Assembly (NCBI RefSeq): GCF_020921035.1
Contig: NC_063160.1
Location: 21,177,595-21,241,594, forward strand
Length of the DNA: 64,000 nt
From: Rhodamnia argentea
Lineage: Eukaryota > Streptophyta > Magnoliopsida > Myrtales > Myrtaceae
Reading direction: 5' to 3'
Shown here in pieces: positions 1 through 9,437 of the stretch. The notes below the pieces were generated by a model, which was not told the DNA's origin, did no database searches, and saw only the letters and a program-made list of their open reading frames with translations. The position numbers were made by a program, and so were the translations under genes. Each line of letters opens with the position of its first letter. Position 1 is the stretch's first letter.

Positions 1-1720
1 CTCCATCGAACTCCATTTCAAGCCACTGTCCACGCGAAGCTTGTTCAACGTACTACAAAAGTCTCAACATAGCCAACCTCAGCTGATAACTGGAAACTAA
101 CGAAATCAGGCCTCGAAGTTTACAGTTCGAGCTGTACTGTAGCGCACCAGAATTAAAAATCTTGTTCCGGGCAAACCGTAGTGTCAAATTAAGATTCGTC
201 GAATACTACGGGTCCATAACATCCTAAAGTTTCTTTTTCAAGCAAAAACGCAGCCAATTGCCCATGAGATCAGACACAGCAGCTCGGTTTCCCCAAAAAT
301 CCGAATTTTGCCCTAAATCCAAAAAATCACTTCAATAGGAGCGACGAGAGGTGCGAGCCCTTACCTAGCGTTGCAACACGTAGTGGAACGAATTCGGGGA
401 GGTGTTCGTGGCGGGTGACACGCACGTGACTTCTTTTTTTCTTTCTTTTTCCCTTTTTCCTCTCTCCTTTCCCTTTCTCTTCTTTTCTTCCTTTCCTTTT
501 TCTATTCTTGTCGTGCATCTTAAAAGGGGTGGCCGACTGCCCTCTTTTACTTTTTTCTTCTTCCTTTTTTTTTAATGGTGAGTCCACCACCTTGGTTGAC
601 TTGGTCAAACAAGGGCCAAATATTACACTTTATATTTATATAGGGATAAATCGAACGTTGGTTCAATCACCGTAAGGGGATTGAATCACAATTGTTAAAG
701 ATTCAAGGTATATCTCACATCATATCATATCGTGCTAATTTGACATTTTAACATTTTAGAGAAGACTGCACACTCAACTTTATTCGTACCACACATCTAT
801 TCTCTACATATGAATTTTCTTTCTCCTAATAACGTGCGATGTGCTCTAGGAGTCCTTTCACCCACTCGCTCGGCGGGCTTGAACAATTAAGGCTATCGTC
901 ATCAAATCGGCCTTCGTACTAGGGAGAAAATCTTAAAATATTATGCATCACACTTTGATAGTCTAATCTTTTAGAAAAAGACGGTTTTGCGCTAAACTTT
1001 CTCTCTAAACTAATGCTACCTTTTTTCGACAATTGGGCATTTGTCGTTTCCAACATGTGACCGAGTACTTGATCATATCATGATATCTCTAGGTCCATGA
1101 ATATCCCATCGAAAGCAATGGCACTTTTCCTCATGGGAAAGAAACATAAGTCAAGTCGAGAGAAAGCGCTTCTCATGACATCCTACGATGAATCTTCGCA
1201 TCAAAATGCACAACTTGCTCGAGCCAACACCTTCGGGGTCTCGTCTAATTCATATGGATACATCTGTATCTGCATGGGATGCATGTAGGGACTAGCCCGT
1301 AGCAAGCCAGCTAGCTAGCGAGAGATGGGGCAGAAAATCACGAGATGTCCGAGACTCTGCGTCATTGGTGTCGCACAAAACCTGGAACTGACACCAATCG
1401 TGCCCGCAAAAACACAATCTATCGTCAACATTCAGGAACTCCCGCTTGTGTGTCGTGTCGGAAAACCAGACATCTTCATTACCGGCGCACGGCCCTCGGT
1501 TTTGACCCACCACCGTCCTTTCCCAGGCCAGACAACTTGGGCCTGACAATTTGCATGGAAACTTGCGCGTGTCCATCACGTATGACTCGGGGAGAGAGAG
1601 AGAGAGAGAGCGGTCGAGCGAAGCCATGTGAGACTCTTGATGAGGTGGGACCTCCACTCATCCCTGCCGTTGATCTTTTCATCGGGCACACCGTCGGCAT
1701 GATGGAGAACTTCTCTTCTC
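1..1720. other. Intergenic, upstream of first SAUR gene
   Basis: I see no supportable gene here. The stretch at about 425-575 is pyrimidine-rich on the plus strand (A/G-rich on minus). It makes a long but low-complexity Lys/Glu/Arg reading frame that I do not regard as a gene. A short GA run lies at about 1592-1610. The last 250 bases before the TATA box are probably the promoter of the SAUR gene that follows. Confidence 0.5.
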
Positions 1721-1721
1721 C

Positions 1722-1728
1722 TATATAT
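1722..1728 (+). promoter_or_regulatory. TATA box of SAUR gene 1
   Basis: TATATAT lies 139 bases upstream of the ATG at 1867. The same element, at similar spacing, precedes the other SAUR copies in the window. Confidence 0.6.
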
Positions 1729-1866
1729 GCAAAACCTAGGGACTCCACACTTTCAGCCTTGAAAGGAGAACCACCGAGAAGAGGTCGGACCGTCGCCTTT
1801 CAAAAAACTTTTTCCACACGTACGCGCATGCAGAACTTGGAGATTGATTGTTACATCAGTTGAGCC

Positions 1867-2211
1867 ATGGGTCTTCTTCGCTTGCCATCCGTTATTGCCA
1901 ACACGAAACAAGCCATGAAGTTGCAGTCTCTTTTCGCTGGGAACAACCATCACGACCACCACCACCGTCGATCTCGCTCCAACGTGCCGAACGGGCACGT
2001 TGCCGTCTACATCGGGGATGTCCAGAGGAGGCGTTTCCTGGTCCCAGTGACGTTCCTGAACCACCCCTCGTTCCGGGAATTGCTCAGAAGGGCCGAGGAG
2101 GAGTTCGGGTTTGACCAACCTCCTGGCGCGCTCACCATTCCCTGTAAAGAGGAGGCCTTCATCGATCTCACTTCTCAGTTGCATTCTTCGCGGCGATCGT
2201 CAAGAAAATAG
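1867..2211 (+). CDS. SAUR: SAUR family protein (auxin-responsive), intact copy 1
   Basis: This is a single-exon, 114-residue protein of the small auxin-up RNA family. Known SAURs are short-lived proteins that promote cell expansion by inhibiting PP2C.D phosphatases, so that plasma-membrane H+-ATPases stay active; that role is family knowledge and is not visible here. The sequence shows the SAUR core: GHVAVYIGD at about residues 43-51, then [27 protein letters not shown], and the C-terminal [10 protein letters not shown]. The N-terminus [15 protein letters not shown] matches the start of copy 2. The ATG at 1867 follows a good initiation context (GAGCCATGG). A His-rich insert ([10 protein letters not shown]) at about residues 27-36 and a basic RRSSRK tail are not found in copy 2. 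It lacks introns, as is usual for the family. Confidence 0.95.
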   Translation: MGLLRLPSVIANTKQAMKLQSLFAGNNHHDHHHRRSRSNVPNGHVAVYIGDVQRRRFLVPVTFLNHPSFRELLRRAEEEFGFDQPPGALTIPCKEEAFIDLTSQLHSSRRSSRK

Positions 2212-2379
2212 AGATGGCAAATTTTTTTGGAAACGCCTTATTTTTGTTGATCTTTTTACGTATAGTGTGTGTAGATAGAGTTAACATAACATAGTTACAT
2301 AGGTGTATCTGTAGCGACGGCTGTCATCGTACGTACGTCGTCTTCTTTAGCACCAGAATGTTCATCTTATTTTGATGAA

Positions 2380-2870
2380 AGGAGTTCTTGATGAGTTCAT
2401 GCGATGCGTTGCCGTTATATTTGCTAATTGAAAACCCTAGCAGGCAAATCCCTTCTCTCTCTCCTCCTCCTCTTTGGCCCTCAGCCGCCTCATGATTGAC
2501 CGACGCCCTTCCCCATCGTTTCCATCTGCAAAATCCGGTTCGAACCGTGCCACCACCGCTGTTGCCACTATCTTCTTCTCGTCTTTACCTTGTGCTTTGG
2601 GGACAACGGAGTTCTTGATGGGTTCATGCGATGCGTCGCCGTTGTTATATTTGCTAATTCAAAACCCTAGCACGCAAATCCCTTCTCTCTCCTCCTCCTC
2701 CTCTTAGCCCCTCAGCCGCCTCATGCTTGACCGCCGCCCTACCCCATCGTTTCCATCTGCAAAATCCTCTTCGGACCGGGCCACCACCGCTTGTCAAGCT
2801 ACGCCACAGCCCACCGCTGTTGCCACTATTTTCTTCTCGTTCTTACCCTGTGCTTTGGGGGCAACTCCAG
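2380..2870 (+). repeat. Tandem duplication of about 229 bp downstream of SAUR 1
   Basis: Two neighbouring copies share the series GGAGTTCTTGATG, TTCATGCGATGCG, AAAACCCTAGC, a CT-rich run, CCTCAGCCGCCTCATG and CATCGTTTCCATCTGC. Copy 1 spans about 2380-2608 and copy 2 about 2609-2866. Copy 2 carries a short extra insert near 2790-2815. Short open frames in both copies look like chance. The origin is unknown; it may be a duplicated 5' UTR or promoter fragment. Confidence 0.75.
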
Positions 2871-3087
2871 CTTTGGAGTGCTCGACCTCTGGCCTGCCTC
2901 GGAAGCTCTACGCCGGCATTGAGTTATACCTTTAAATGACTGGTTAAATAACACATACACATTTCACCCATCCAATGGTGAATATGTAAAATAAAAAAAT
3001 CATTAACGCAATAATAAATCCATTTATATGGATATTATAATCATTTTATATAATGATATGTCATTCCTTTGCTTGTGTTTTTTTGAG

Positions 3088-3672
3088 GAAAATTGTCAAA
3101 AAAGTTTTAAACTTTTCACATTTTCAGTCCTATTGGCATAGGACTGAAAATCGCCGACGTGGACACCGGTCATTCTACATGGTACCGCCGATGTTGACGT
3201 GTATAATTTTTAATAATATTTTGATATATTTTTAATTTTTAAAACTTTTTTCTCTTTTTTCCTTCTGCTTTTTTTCCTTTGGCATGGCTGCCCTTGTTGG
3301 CATCGAGGAGGGCCGTCCCCGCAAACCCTTGGCAAGGGCATCCCTCGTTGGAGTTGAGAGAGGGCCGTCCCCACCGGTGTCGGGCAAGTGGGCAACCCTT
3401 GCCTAGCGCCGGTGAAGGCGACCATGCCAGAGGAAAAAAAGAAGAAGGAAAAAACAGAAAAATAGGAAATTTTTTTAAAAATTAAAAATAAATTGAAATA
3501 TTATAAAAAATTATTCACGTAGAACAACCTGCATCCACGTAAGCGGTTTCAGGCCAATAGGATTGAATCGACAAAAGGTGAAAAGGTTTGGGACTAAAGC
3601 GGCAAACTTAAAAAGTTTAGGACTGAATTGACAAAAATATAAAAGGTTTAAGACTTTCTCAACAATTTTCCC
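3088..3672. mobile_element. Non-autonomous TIR element with GC-rich core
   Basis: The left end (GGAAAATTGTCAAAAAAGTT) and the right end (ending ACAATTTTCCC) are imperfect inverted repeats of about 45 bases. Both contain runs such as AGTCCTA/AGGACT. The centre (about 3283-3430) is GC-rich and the flanks are AT-rich. Similar ends occur at 44,043, 53,088 and 56,277. I infer a Mutator-like miniature family. No transposase is present, and I did not find a clear target duplication for this copy. Confidence 0.55.
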
Positions 3673-3679
3673 TTATTTT

Positions 3680-4124
3680 GGAGCTCTCTTAACCATTCTT
3701 TAAAACGTCATTGCAAAACGAGTCTTTTGCTCCAAGGTGAATTTTTAACCGTGTAATCCCTTTACATTTCCATGTGATTGAGATGGCTAAACGAAATTGT
3801 TGCGGTCAATTATTCTGCCAAATGTAAAGTGTTGGAGCGCACCGCGATATCCGAAGCCAAACTCAGAAGCACAAATTAATTTCATATCTTCCATATATTT
3901 TAAGTCAAAACCTCAGTTGCCCCATTTTTCGGATTTTCCACTGTTAATCTTGCATCAAATTACACAAAAATTAAAATTAACCAACACTCTCTTTTCACAT
4001 ATGTTTAGTATTTACCTATTAAATCCATAATTACATCACTCAATTATTTCCAAAAAAAAAATGATTTCTTTGTCTTCACTCATATTCTATTGATGATCAC
4101 GCACGCGTGTAGTGCGGCCCTCAA
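3680..4124. other. Intergenic, AT-rich
   Basis: I see no gene, RNA or clear repeat in this stretch before the 357-bp array. Confidence 0.4.
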
Positions 4125-5552
4125 CGTGGTTTTATGGTAATATTATACAATCAACACACAACATGACACATTAATTTTTCAGAAAAAAATGCATCATTAT
4201 TCTAAGATATGCTTAAGAACAAAACGAATACAACTATCTACGTGTGTACATATCTATATTATATATTTTTACGGGATAATCTATAAGTAGTACGGCTAAA
4301 GTTATATCCAAAGATATAGAACTATACACTGATATTTGTGAGCGCTCGCATCCCCTTGTTTTAAGTGGCGGCGGATCAATCCTAATCTTGACCTAGAAAT
4401 AAGGAAGGCTTACACTATTTCCACCTCCCTTATTGGCTTTTGACACTCCCTTTTGTATTGAATTGACTATATGATCCCTAGCGTGGTTTTATGGTAATAT
4501 TATACAATCAACACACAACATGACACATTAATTTTTCAGAAAAAAATGCATAATTATTCTAAGATATGCTTAAGAACAAAACGAATACAACTATCTACGT
4601 GTGTACATATCTATATTATATATTTTTACGGGATAATCTATAAGTAGTACGGCTAAAGTTATATCCAAAGATATAGAACTATACACTGATATTTGTGAGC
4701 GCTCGCATCCCCTTGTTTTAAGTGGCGGCGGATCAATCCTAATCTTGACCTAGAAATAAGGAAGGCTTACACTATTTCCACCTCCCTTATTGGCTTTTGA
4801 CACTCCCTTTTGTATTGAATTGACTATATGATCCCTAGCGTGGTTTTATGGTAATATTATACAATCAACACACAACATGACACATTAATTTTTCAGAAAA
4901 AAATGCATCATTATTCTAAGATATGCTTAAGAACAAAACGAATACAACTATCTACGTGTGTACATATCTATATTATATATTTTTACGGGATAATCTATAA
5001 GTAGTTCGGCTAAAGTTATATCCAAAGATATAGAACTATACACTGATATTTGTGAGCGCTCGCATCCCCTTGTTTTAAGTGGCGGCGGATCAATCCTAAT
5101 CTTGACCTAGAAATAAGGAAGGCTTACACTATTTCCACCTCCCTTATTGGCTTTTGACACTCCCTTTTGTATTGAATTGACTATATGATCCCTAGCGTGG
5201 TTTTATGGTAATATTATACAATCAACACACAACATGACACATTAATTTTTCAGAAAAAAATGCATCATTATTCTAAGATATGCTTAAGAACAAAACGAAT
5301 ACAACTATCTACGTGTGTACATATCTATATTATATATTTTTACGGGATAATCTATAAGTAGTTCGGCTAAAGTTATATCCAAAGATATAGAACTATACAC
5401 TGATATTTGTAAGCGCTCGCATCCCCTTGTTATAAGTGGCGGCGGATCAATCCTAATCTTGACCTAGAAATAAGGAAGGCTTACACTATTCCACCTCCCT
5501 TATTGGCTTTTGACACTCCCTTTTGTATTGAATTGACTATATGATCCCTAGC
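4125..5552 (+). repeat. Tandem array, four copies of a 357-bp unit
   Basis: The string CGTGGTTTTATGGTAATATT recurs at 4125, 4482, 4839 and 5196, which is exactly 357 bases apart. The copies are nearly identical: copies 1-2 have AGTACGG where copies 3-4 have AGTTCGG, and copy 4 has a few changes and a one-base loss in the TTTCC run. Each unit ends with a stretch of about 75 bases starting GGCTTACACTA. That stretch reappears inverted at about 6250-6338. High identity means recent amplification. No open frame runs through the unit. Confidence 0.95.
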
Positions 5553-6338
5553 AGGTATTACTTTTGATAAGATTATTTGTTACTCTTTTTTCTTCTTTTT
5601 CATTTGTTTCAAATTTACTAGAGAAGAAACTACCGATGCTCCTTTCAAACAACATTTATTAAGATTAATTGTTGTGATAACTCCTTATCTAAGACTAATG
5701 TTTGCCTTCTTTTTTTTTTCTTTGTTTTTTGCTTTTTGCCTTTTCATTCTCCCTTTGGAAAAAAATATATTTTTTTACCCAAAAAAATTATTGACAAAAA
5801 AAAATTATTCTAGTAATGAGTTGTATATTTCTTTATTTTTTGTACTAGGGAACTATTATTGAAAATTTACTTAAGCACAAATAAAAGAAAAATCTATGAG
5901 TTGCGTCTAATGAACATATCAACTATAATATTTCATTTTTTGAGTAAATTCTTGCAGAATTTGATCCAAAAATAACAGTTGAAAAATCGCGATCATGAGG
6001 ATAATATGAGGAAATAAAGTTAACAATTTGAATATAAAACTAACATTTCTCTACTCTAATATATGTTCAGTGCTTGCTTAGATTATAATTACGAAGAATG
6101 AAATATGGGTGTGGAAACTTTGAAATGTAATGGGTGTGGAAGAAGCGGCTAGAGTGAAAAAAAAGTTGTTTCGACAGGAAGTGGATAAGTTTTTCTTTAG
6201 TAAAAAATAAAAAATGAAAGAAACAAAAAGGTAAGAAATAACCTTAAATCAAGAGTGGGATCCTAAAAGGATAATGTAGTCAATTCAATATAAAAAGGGG
6301 TGTCATGTGCCAATAAAGGGGCGGAAATAACGCGAGCC
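5478..6338. mobile_element. Possible TIR element whose left end is amplified in the 357-bp array
   Basis: The last 75 bases of the array (GGCTTACACTA... to GATCCCTAGC) match the inverted sequence at about 6250-6338, which ends GGGGCGGAAATAACGCGAGCC. Shared parts include GTCAATTCAATA and GTGTCA..CCAATAA on the inverted side. I infer an element bounded by terminal inverted repeats of about 75 bases, with an AT-rich interior and no coding capacity. The same end is present in all four array copies. No clear target duplication was seen. Confidence 0.5.
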
Positions 6339-6344
6339 ATTACG

Positions 6345-6930
6345 AAATGCTTTAGGAAAGAATCATGTAATGTGGGGTCCTAATGCTGTGCAATATGCAT
6401 AATTAGTATACTCAATCGGGTCATCGAAACCCTAACACAGAAAGAACCATCTCCACAAGCAAAAATCGTGCCTCCTCGCTATCCACTTGCAACCATCATA
6501 GCTTCATCTATCATCTTCCTTCGATGCTTCTGATGTATTGTATCAGGAAAACTGCGTGGAAATGTACGTAGTCAACACTTATCTATCTGTTGACCCCCCA
6601 AAAATTAAAAAACAAAAACATTTTTCTATCTCGCCCGCCATTTCTGACATCCCTCCGCTTACTGGGTCCTATATTTTCTTGTCTCTACCTGCTTCAAATT
6701 CGATTACTCGACTTGGTCATTAAAAGGGTATTATTTTACTGCACGGCGATTTTTTTTTTTTTCAAAAAGCAAGTGGTGGGTGGGTCAATGCCATATAGCA
6801 TTGCAAGCTTTGATGAAAGGTGATGAAAATCAGTCTCCCCTGAGCTAAGACTGAGCCCATGCGAAACCCACTTGGATCATAAATGAGAGAGACATGGGTC
6901 CTTTGAAAAATGTTGCTCCTTCCTCTCTGT
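6345..6930 (+). repeat. Upstream block of SAUR unit 2, shared with other SAUR units
   Basis: Stretches such as TGTGGGGTCCTAATG, GGGTCATCGAAACCCTAAC, ACCATCTCCAC, TTTCTGACATCCCTCC and CATAAATGAGAGAGACATGGGTCCT have counterparts at 13.86-15.33 kb plus 29.27-29.40 kb, and at 31.32-32.65 kb. This shows that the tandem SAUR duplication carried more than 600 bases of upstream DNA. Confidence 0.8.
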
Positions 6931-6933
6931 GTG

Positions 6934-6942
6934 TATATATAG
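6934..6942 (+). promoter_or_regulatory. TATA box of SAUR gene 2
   Basis: TATATATAG lies about 120 bases before the preferred ATG at 7057. The conserved motif GACATGGGTCCT, about 40 bases further upstream, also precedes the TATA regions of copies 3 and 4. Confidence 0.65.
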
Positions 6943-7056
6943 CAGCTCGCGCATGCTGAACCTTCCGCAAGCAAGTTCCAATATCTGTTTTGGGACATCT
7001 ATCGAAACCAACCAGAAATGTGTCCTTCACTTCAGGACTCCACCCGTCTGTCGGTA

Positions 7057-7353
7057 ATGGGGATTCGTTTGCCATCTATCATCTTTCATGCCAAGCAAGC
7101 CCTCAAATCGCAGCCTCTCGGCACTCGGAATGCACAGCCGGATGTCCCGAGGGGCCACGTGGCGGTTTACGTCGGGGAGGTCCAAAGGAAACGGTTTCTG
7201 ATCCCGGTCTCGTTCTTGAACCACCCTTCGTTCCGAGAGCTGCTGCGCCGAGCTGAGGAAGAGTATGGCTTCGAGCATCCGATGGGTGGCCTCACGATTC
7301 CATGCAAAGAAGACGCCTTCATTGATCTCACTACTCAGTTGCATGGATTGTGA
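7057..7353 (+). CDS. SAUR: SAUR family protein, intact copy 2
   Basis: This is an intronless SAUR of 98 residues when started at 7057, or 111 if started at the in-frame ATG at 7018. I prefer 7057, because MGIRLPSIIFHAKQALK aligns with the start of copy 1 and with SAURs in general. The extra N-terminal 13 residues look like translated leader. Core motifs are [47 protein letters not shown] and IDLTTQLHGL, giving the complete SAUR domain. The expected role is auxin-linked growth control through PP2C.D inhibition, from family knowledge. A solo LTR begins only 92 bases after the stop codon, so the transcript end probably lies in or just before that element. Confidence 0.96.
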   Translation: MGIRLPSIIFHAKQALKSQPLGTRNAQPDVPRGHVAVYVGEVQRKRFLIPVSFLNHPSFRELLRRAEEEYGFEHPMGGLTIPCKEDAFIDLTTQLHGL

Positions 7354-7445
7354 AGGTTCTAGGATGTACATCTTGTCATGGGAGGGACTAGATTCCCAGT
7401 TTTGACATCTTTTCTTAGCTTTGGTCCCATTTGTTTTTATTGCCT

Positions 7446-8864
7446 TGTTGACGCCTAAATTTTGACTAATCTATTTTTTGCATAAAAATTATAAAAAAAT
7501 CATCTCACATATTTATTTTTAGCGTACATTGCATTGGCATATAATTGGGCAAGCAGAACACTTAATTTAGCATGCGTCTAGACTAGGCACGGGATGAAAA
7601 ATACACCGAGAAGATTTGAAACTTCAAGGACTGTATTGCAAATACTTGGAACTTCGGGGACTGTATTGCAAATACCAAAAGAAGATGAAGAAGGGAAGAT
7701 GATGAAGGGAAGATAATGAAAAGAAGATGAAGAAGGGAAGATGATGAAGGGAAGATAATGAAGGGAAGATGAAAATGGAAGGTGAAGAAATGAAGATGAA
7801 GAAGGGAAGATGAAAATGGAAGGTGAAGAAATGAAGATGAAGAAGAGAAGATGAAGATGGAAGGTGAAGAAATGAAGGTGAAGAATGAAGGATGAAGAAC
7901 TTTGCCTATAAAAGAGAGAGCTCTTGAGAAGAGTTTGGAGAAGGGGGAAGTGGAAGAGAATTGAGAGAGAGAGTAGAAAAGAATTGAGAGAGTTTTTTAG
8001 GAAGAGTGGAAGAGAATTGAGAGAGTTTTGAGAGAGTTTTTGAGAGGAATTTTTAGAGAGGAAAAAGAGAGTTCTTGAGAAAAATCAGAAGAGAAAATTC
8101 GAGAGTGAAGAAAAGTGTTTTAGTCGAGCATCATCTTCGACGAGTCCCGACACATATTTCGCCCCTCGCAACCCAACAACGCCATTGCTTGCCATTTTCG
8201 ACGACAGCCGCGTTCTTCCAGCTCCGAGATCTTGAAGGGAACTATAACGTGTATGTGAGTAAGATTTTGTGTAATAGAAGGTAATCCTTTCCATCTCGAT
8301 CTACAAAAATGTAATCGTTTGGTGTGAACATTCGTTTGTTTATTTTAGACATGCCACGTGTTCCAAATTTTAGCATTATTACATGTTAATTTATTTCTGT
8401 AAATACTCGTGATTGGCTGCGTTTTCTTTCTTTCTAAATCACCCATGGTGTATATCGTACAAAGTTCAATGTTTTACATCCCCATAAAAAAGAAGAAAAA
8501 ACCAAAAAAATTGCATCTTTGAATTTCAAGTAAAATCCATCAAAATTGCCAAATCAAATATTTTTCATGAAAATGGTACCGAAAGGGCGTTAGAGAAATC
8601 TGACGTAACCAAATCCCCGAATTCAAAATCTTTGGTTCGCGGAAATAAGATAGTTTTCTCCTGCTATTTTATTTAGGTTTCTAATCAACCTACCGAGAAT
8701 GATTAGTGGCGACTCCAAATTGAAATCACATTGCATGTTAATTATTTGAACCTTAAGTTGCGATTTGGTATGGACTTGGGAGAGTCCGAGTTAGGTTAGT
8801 TAAATAATTAACCCGATAATCCATTAGCCCGAAAATTAACTTGTTTATTTTTTAGGTCGCGACA
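7446..8864 (+). mobile_element. Solo LTR (Gypsy-like) with TGCCT target duplication
   Basis: The element begins TGTTGACGCC and ends GGTCGCGACA. The five bases TGCCT occur directly on both sides (7441-7445 and 8865-8869). The uninterrupted sequence TTGCCTCATGTA is still present downstream of SAUR copy 3 (about 29,876), which serves as the empty site. Inside are a purine-rich GAAGATGAAGGGAA minisatellite (about 7680-7900) and a promoter-like TATAAAAGAG at about 7914. Near the right end is GATTAGTGGCGACTCCAAATTG, typical of plant Gypsy LTRs. No internal gag-pol follows, so it is a recombined solo LTR of 1,419 bp. Confidence 0.9.
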
Positions 8865-9429
8865 TGCCTCATGTACAAATGGAGGTCTTGGAGAGTATAC
8901 CACAGGAATAAATGATCATGGCTTAAGTTCTATCTTGGAAAATTCATTCTCGAATGACTTTTCTACCTATTTGAGTCATCTTCTATAAGATTTCTGTTTT
9001 TAATTTTTCTGAATACCGTAATACTTTCTGAGAAAGACGACCGTCAAAGATATAATGTAAATGTAAAGATTGACTTACAAAGAATAATATATGTAACTCA
9101 CTATTTACAAAACGACATGGCTAGTGGGAGAAAAAATTATTGTCGTATGTTTTTGGTGTGTTTGTGAAAATATTGTCTATATAAAGAAACAGAAAACCGA
9201 GCTAAATTTTTTGGCTACATCTGAGATAGATATAACCTGAAACAGTTGAATTGATCTAAAATACTCACTTCTATAAGTCAAACTTCAATCATATTCGAGC
9301 GCTTGAGTACCTCAAGTTTTTCCCTTCTATCATTCCTATCGAAGCATATCTTGGGATGTAGAAGGATGTTATACAAACGTTATGACTCGGCGGGTATTGC
9401 ATTCAAGCTCCCTTTCGCCTCTCCTTTCG
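8865..9429. other. SAUR unit 2 downstream flank
   Basis: No gene is visible. Parts (for example AAGATATAATGTAAATGT) resemble the 3' flank of SAUR copy 3 near 30,100. The duplicated SAUR unit therefore includes several hundred bases of downstream DNA. Confidence 0.5.
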
Positions 9430-9437
9430 GTCATATG

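Noticed and set aside
327..608. 93-codon minus-strand frame rich in Lys/Glu/Arg
   Set aside because: It comes from a simple purine/pyrimidine tract and has no domain or splice support.
7670..8294. Possible small gene in the GA-rich stretch (8075-8284)
   Set aside because: It lies within the solo LTR, downstream of its TATA box, in the presumed transcribed leader, and shows no gag-like motif.
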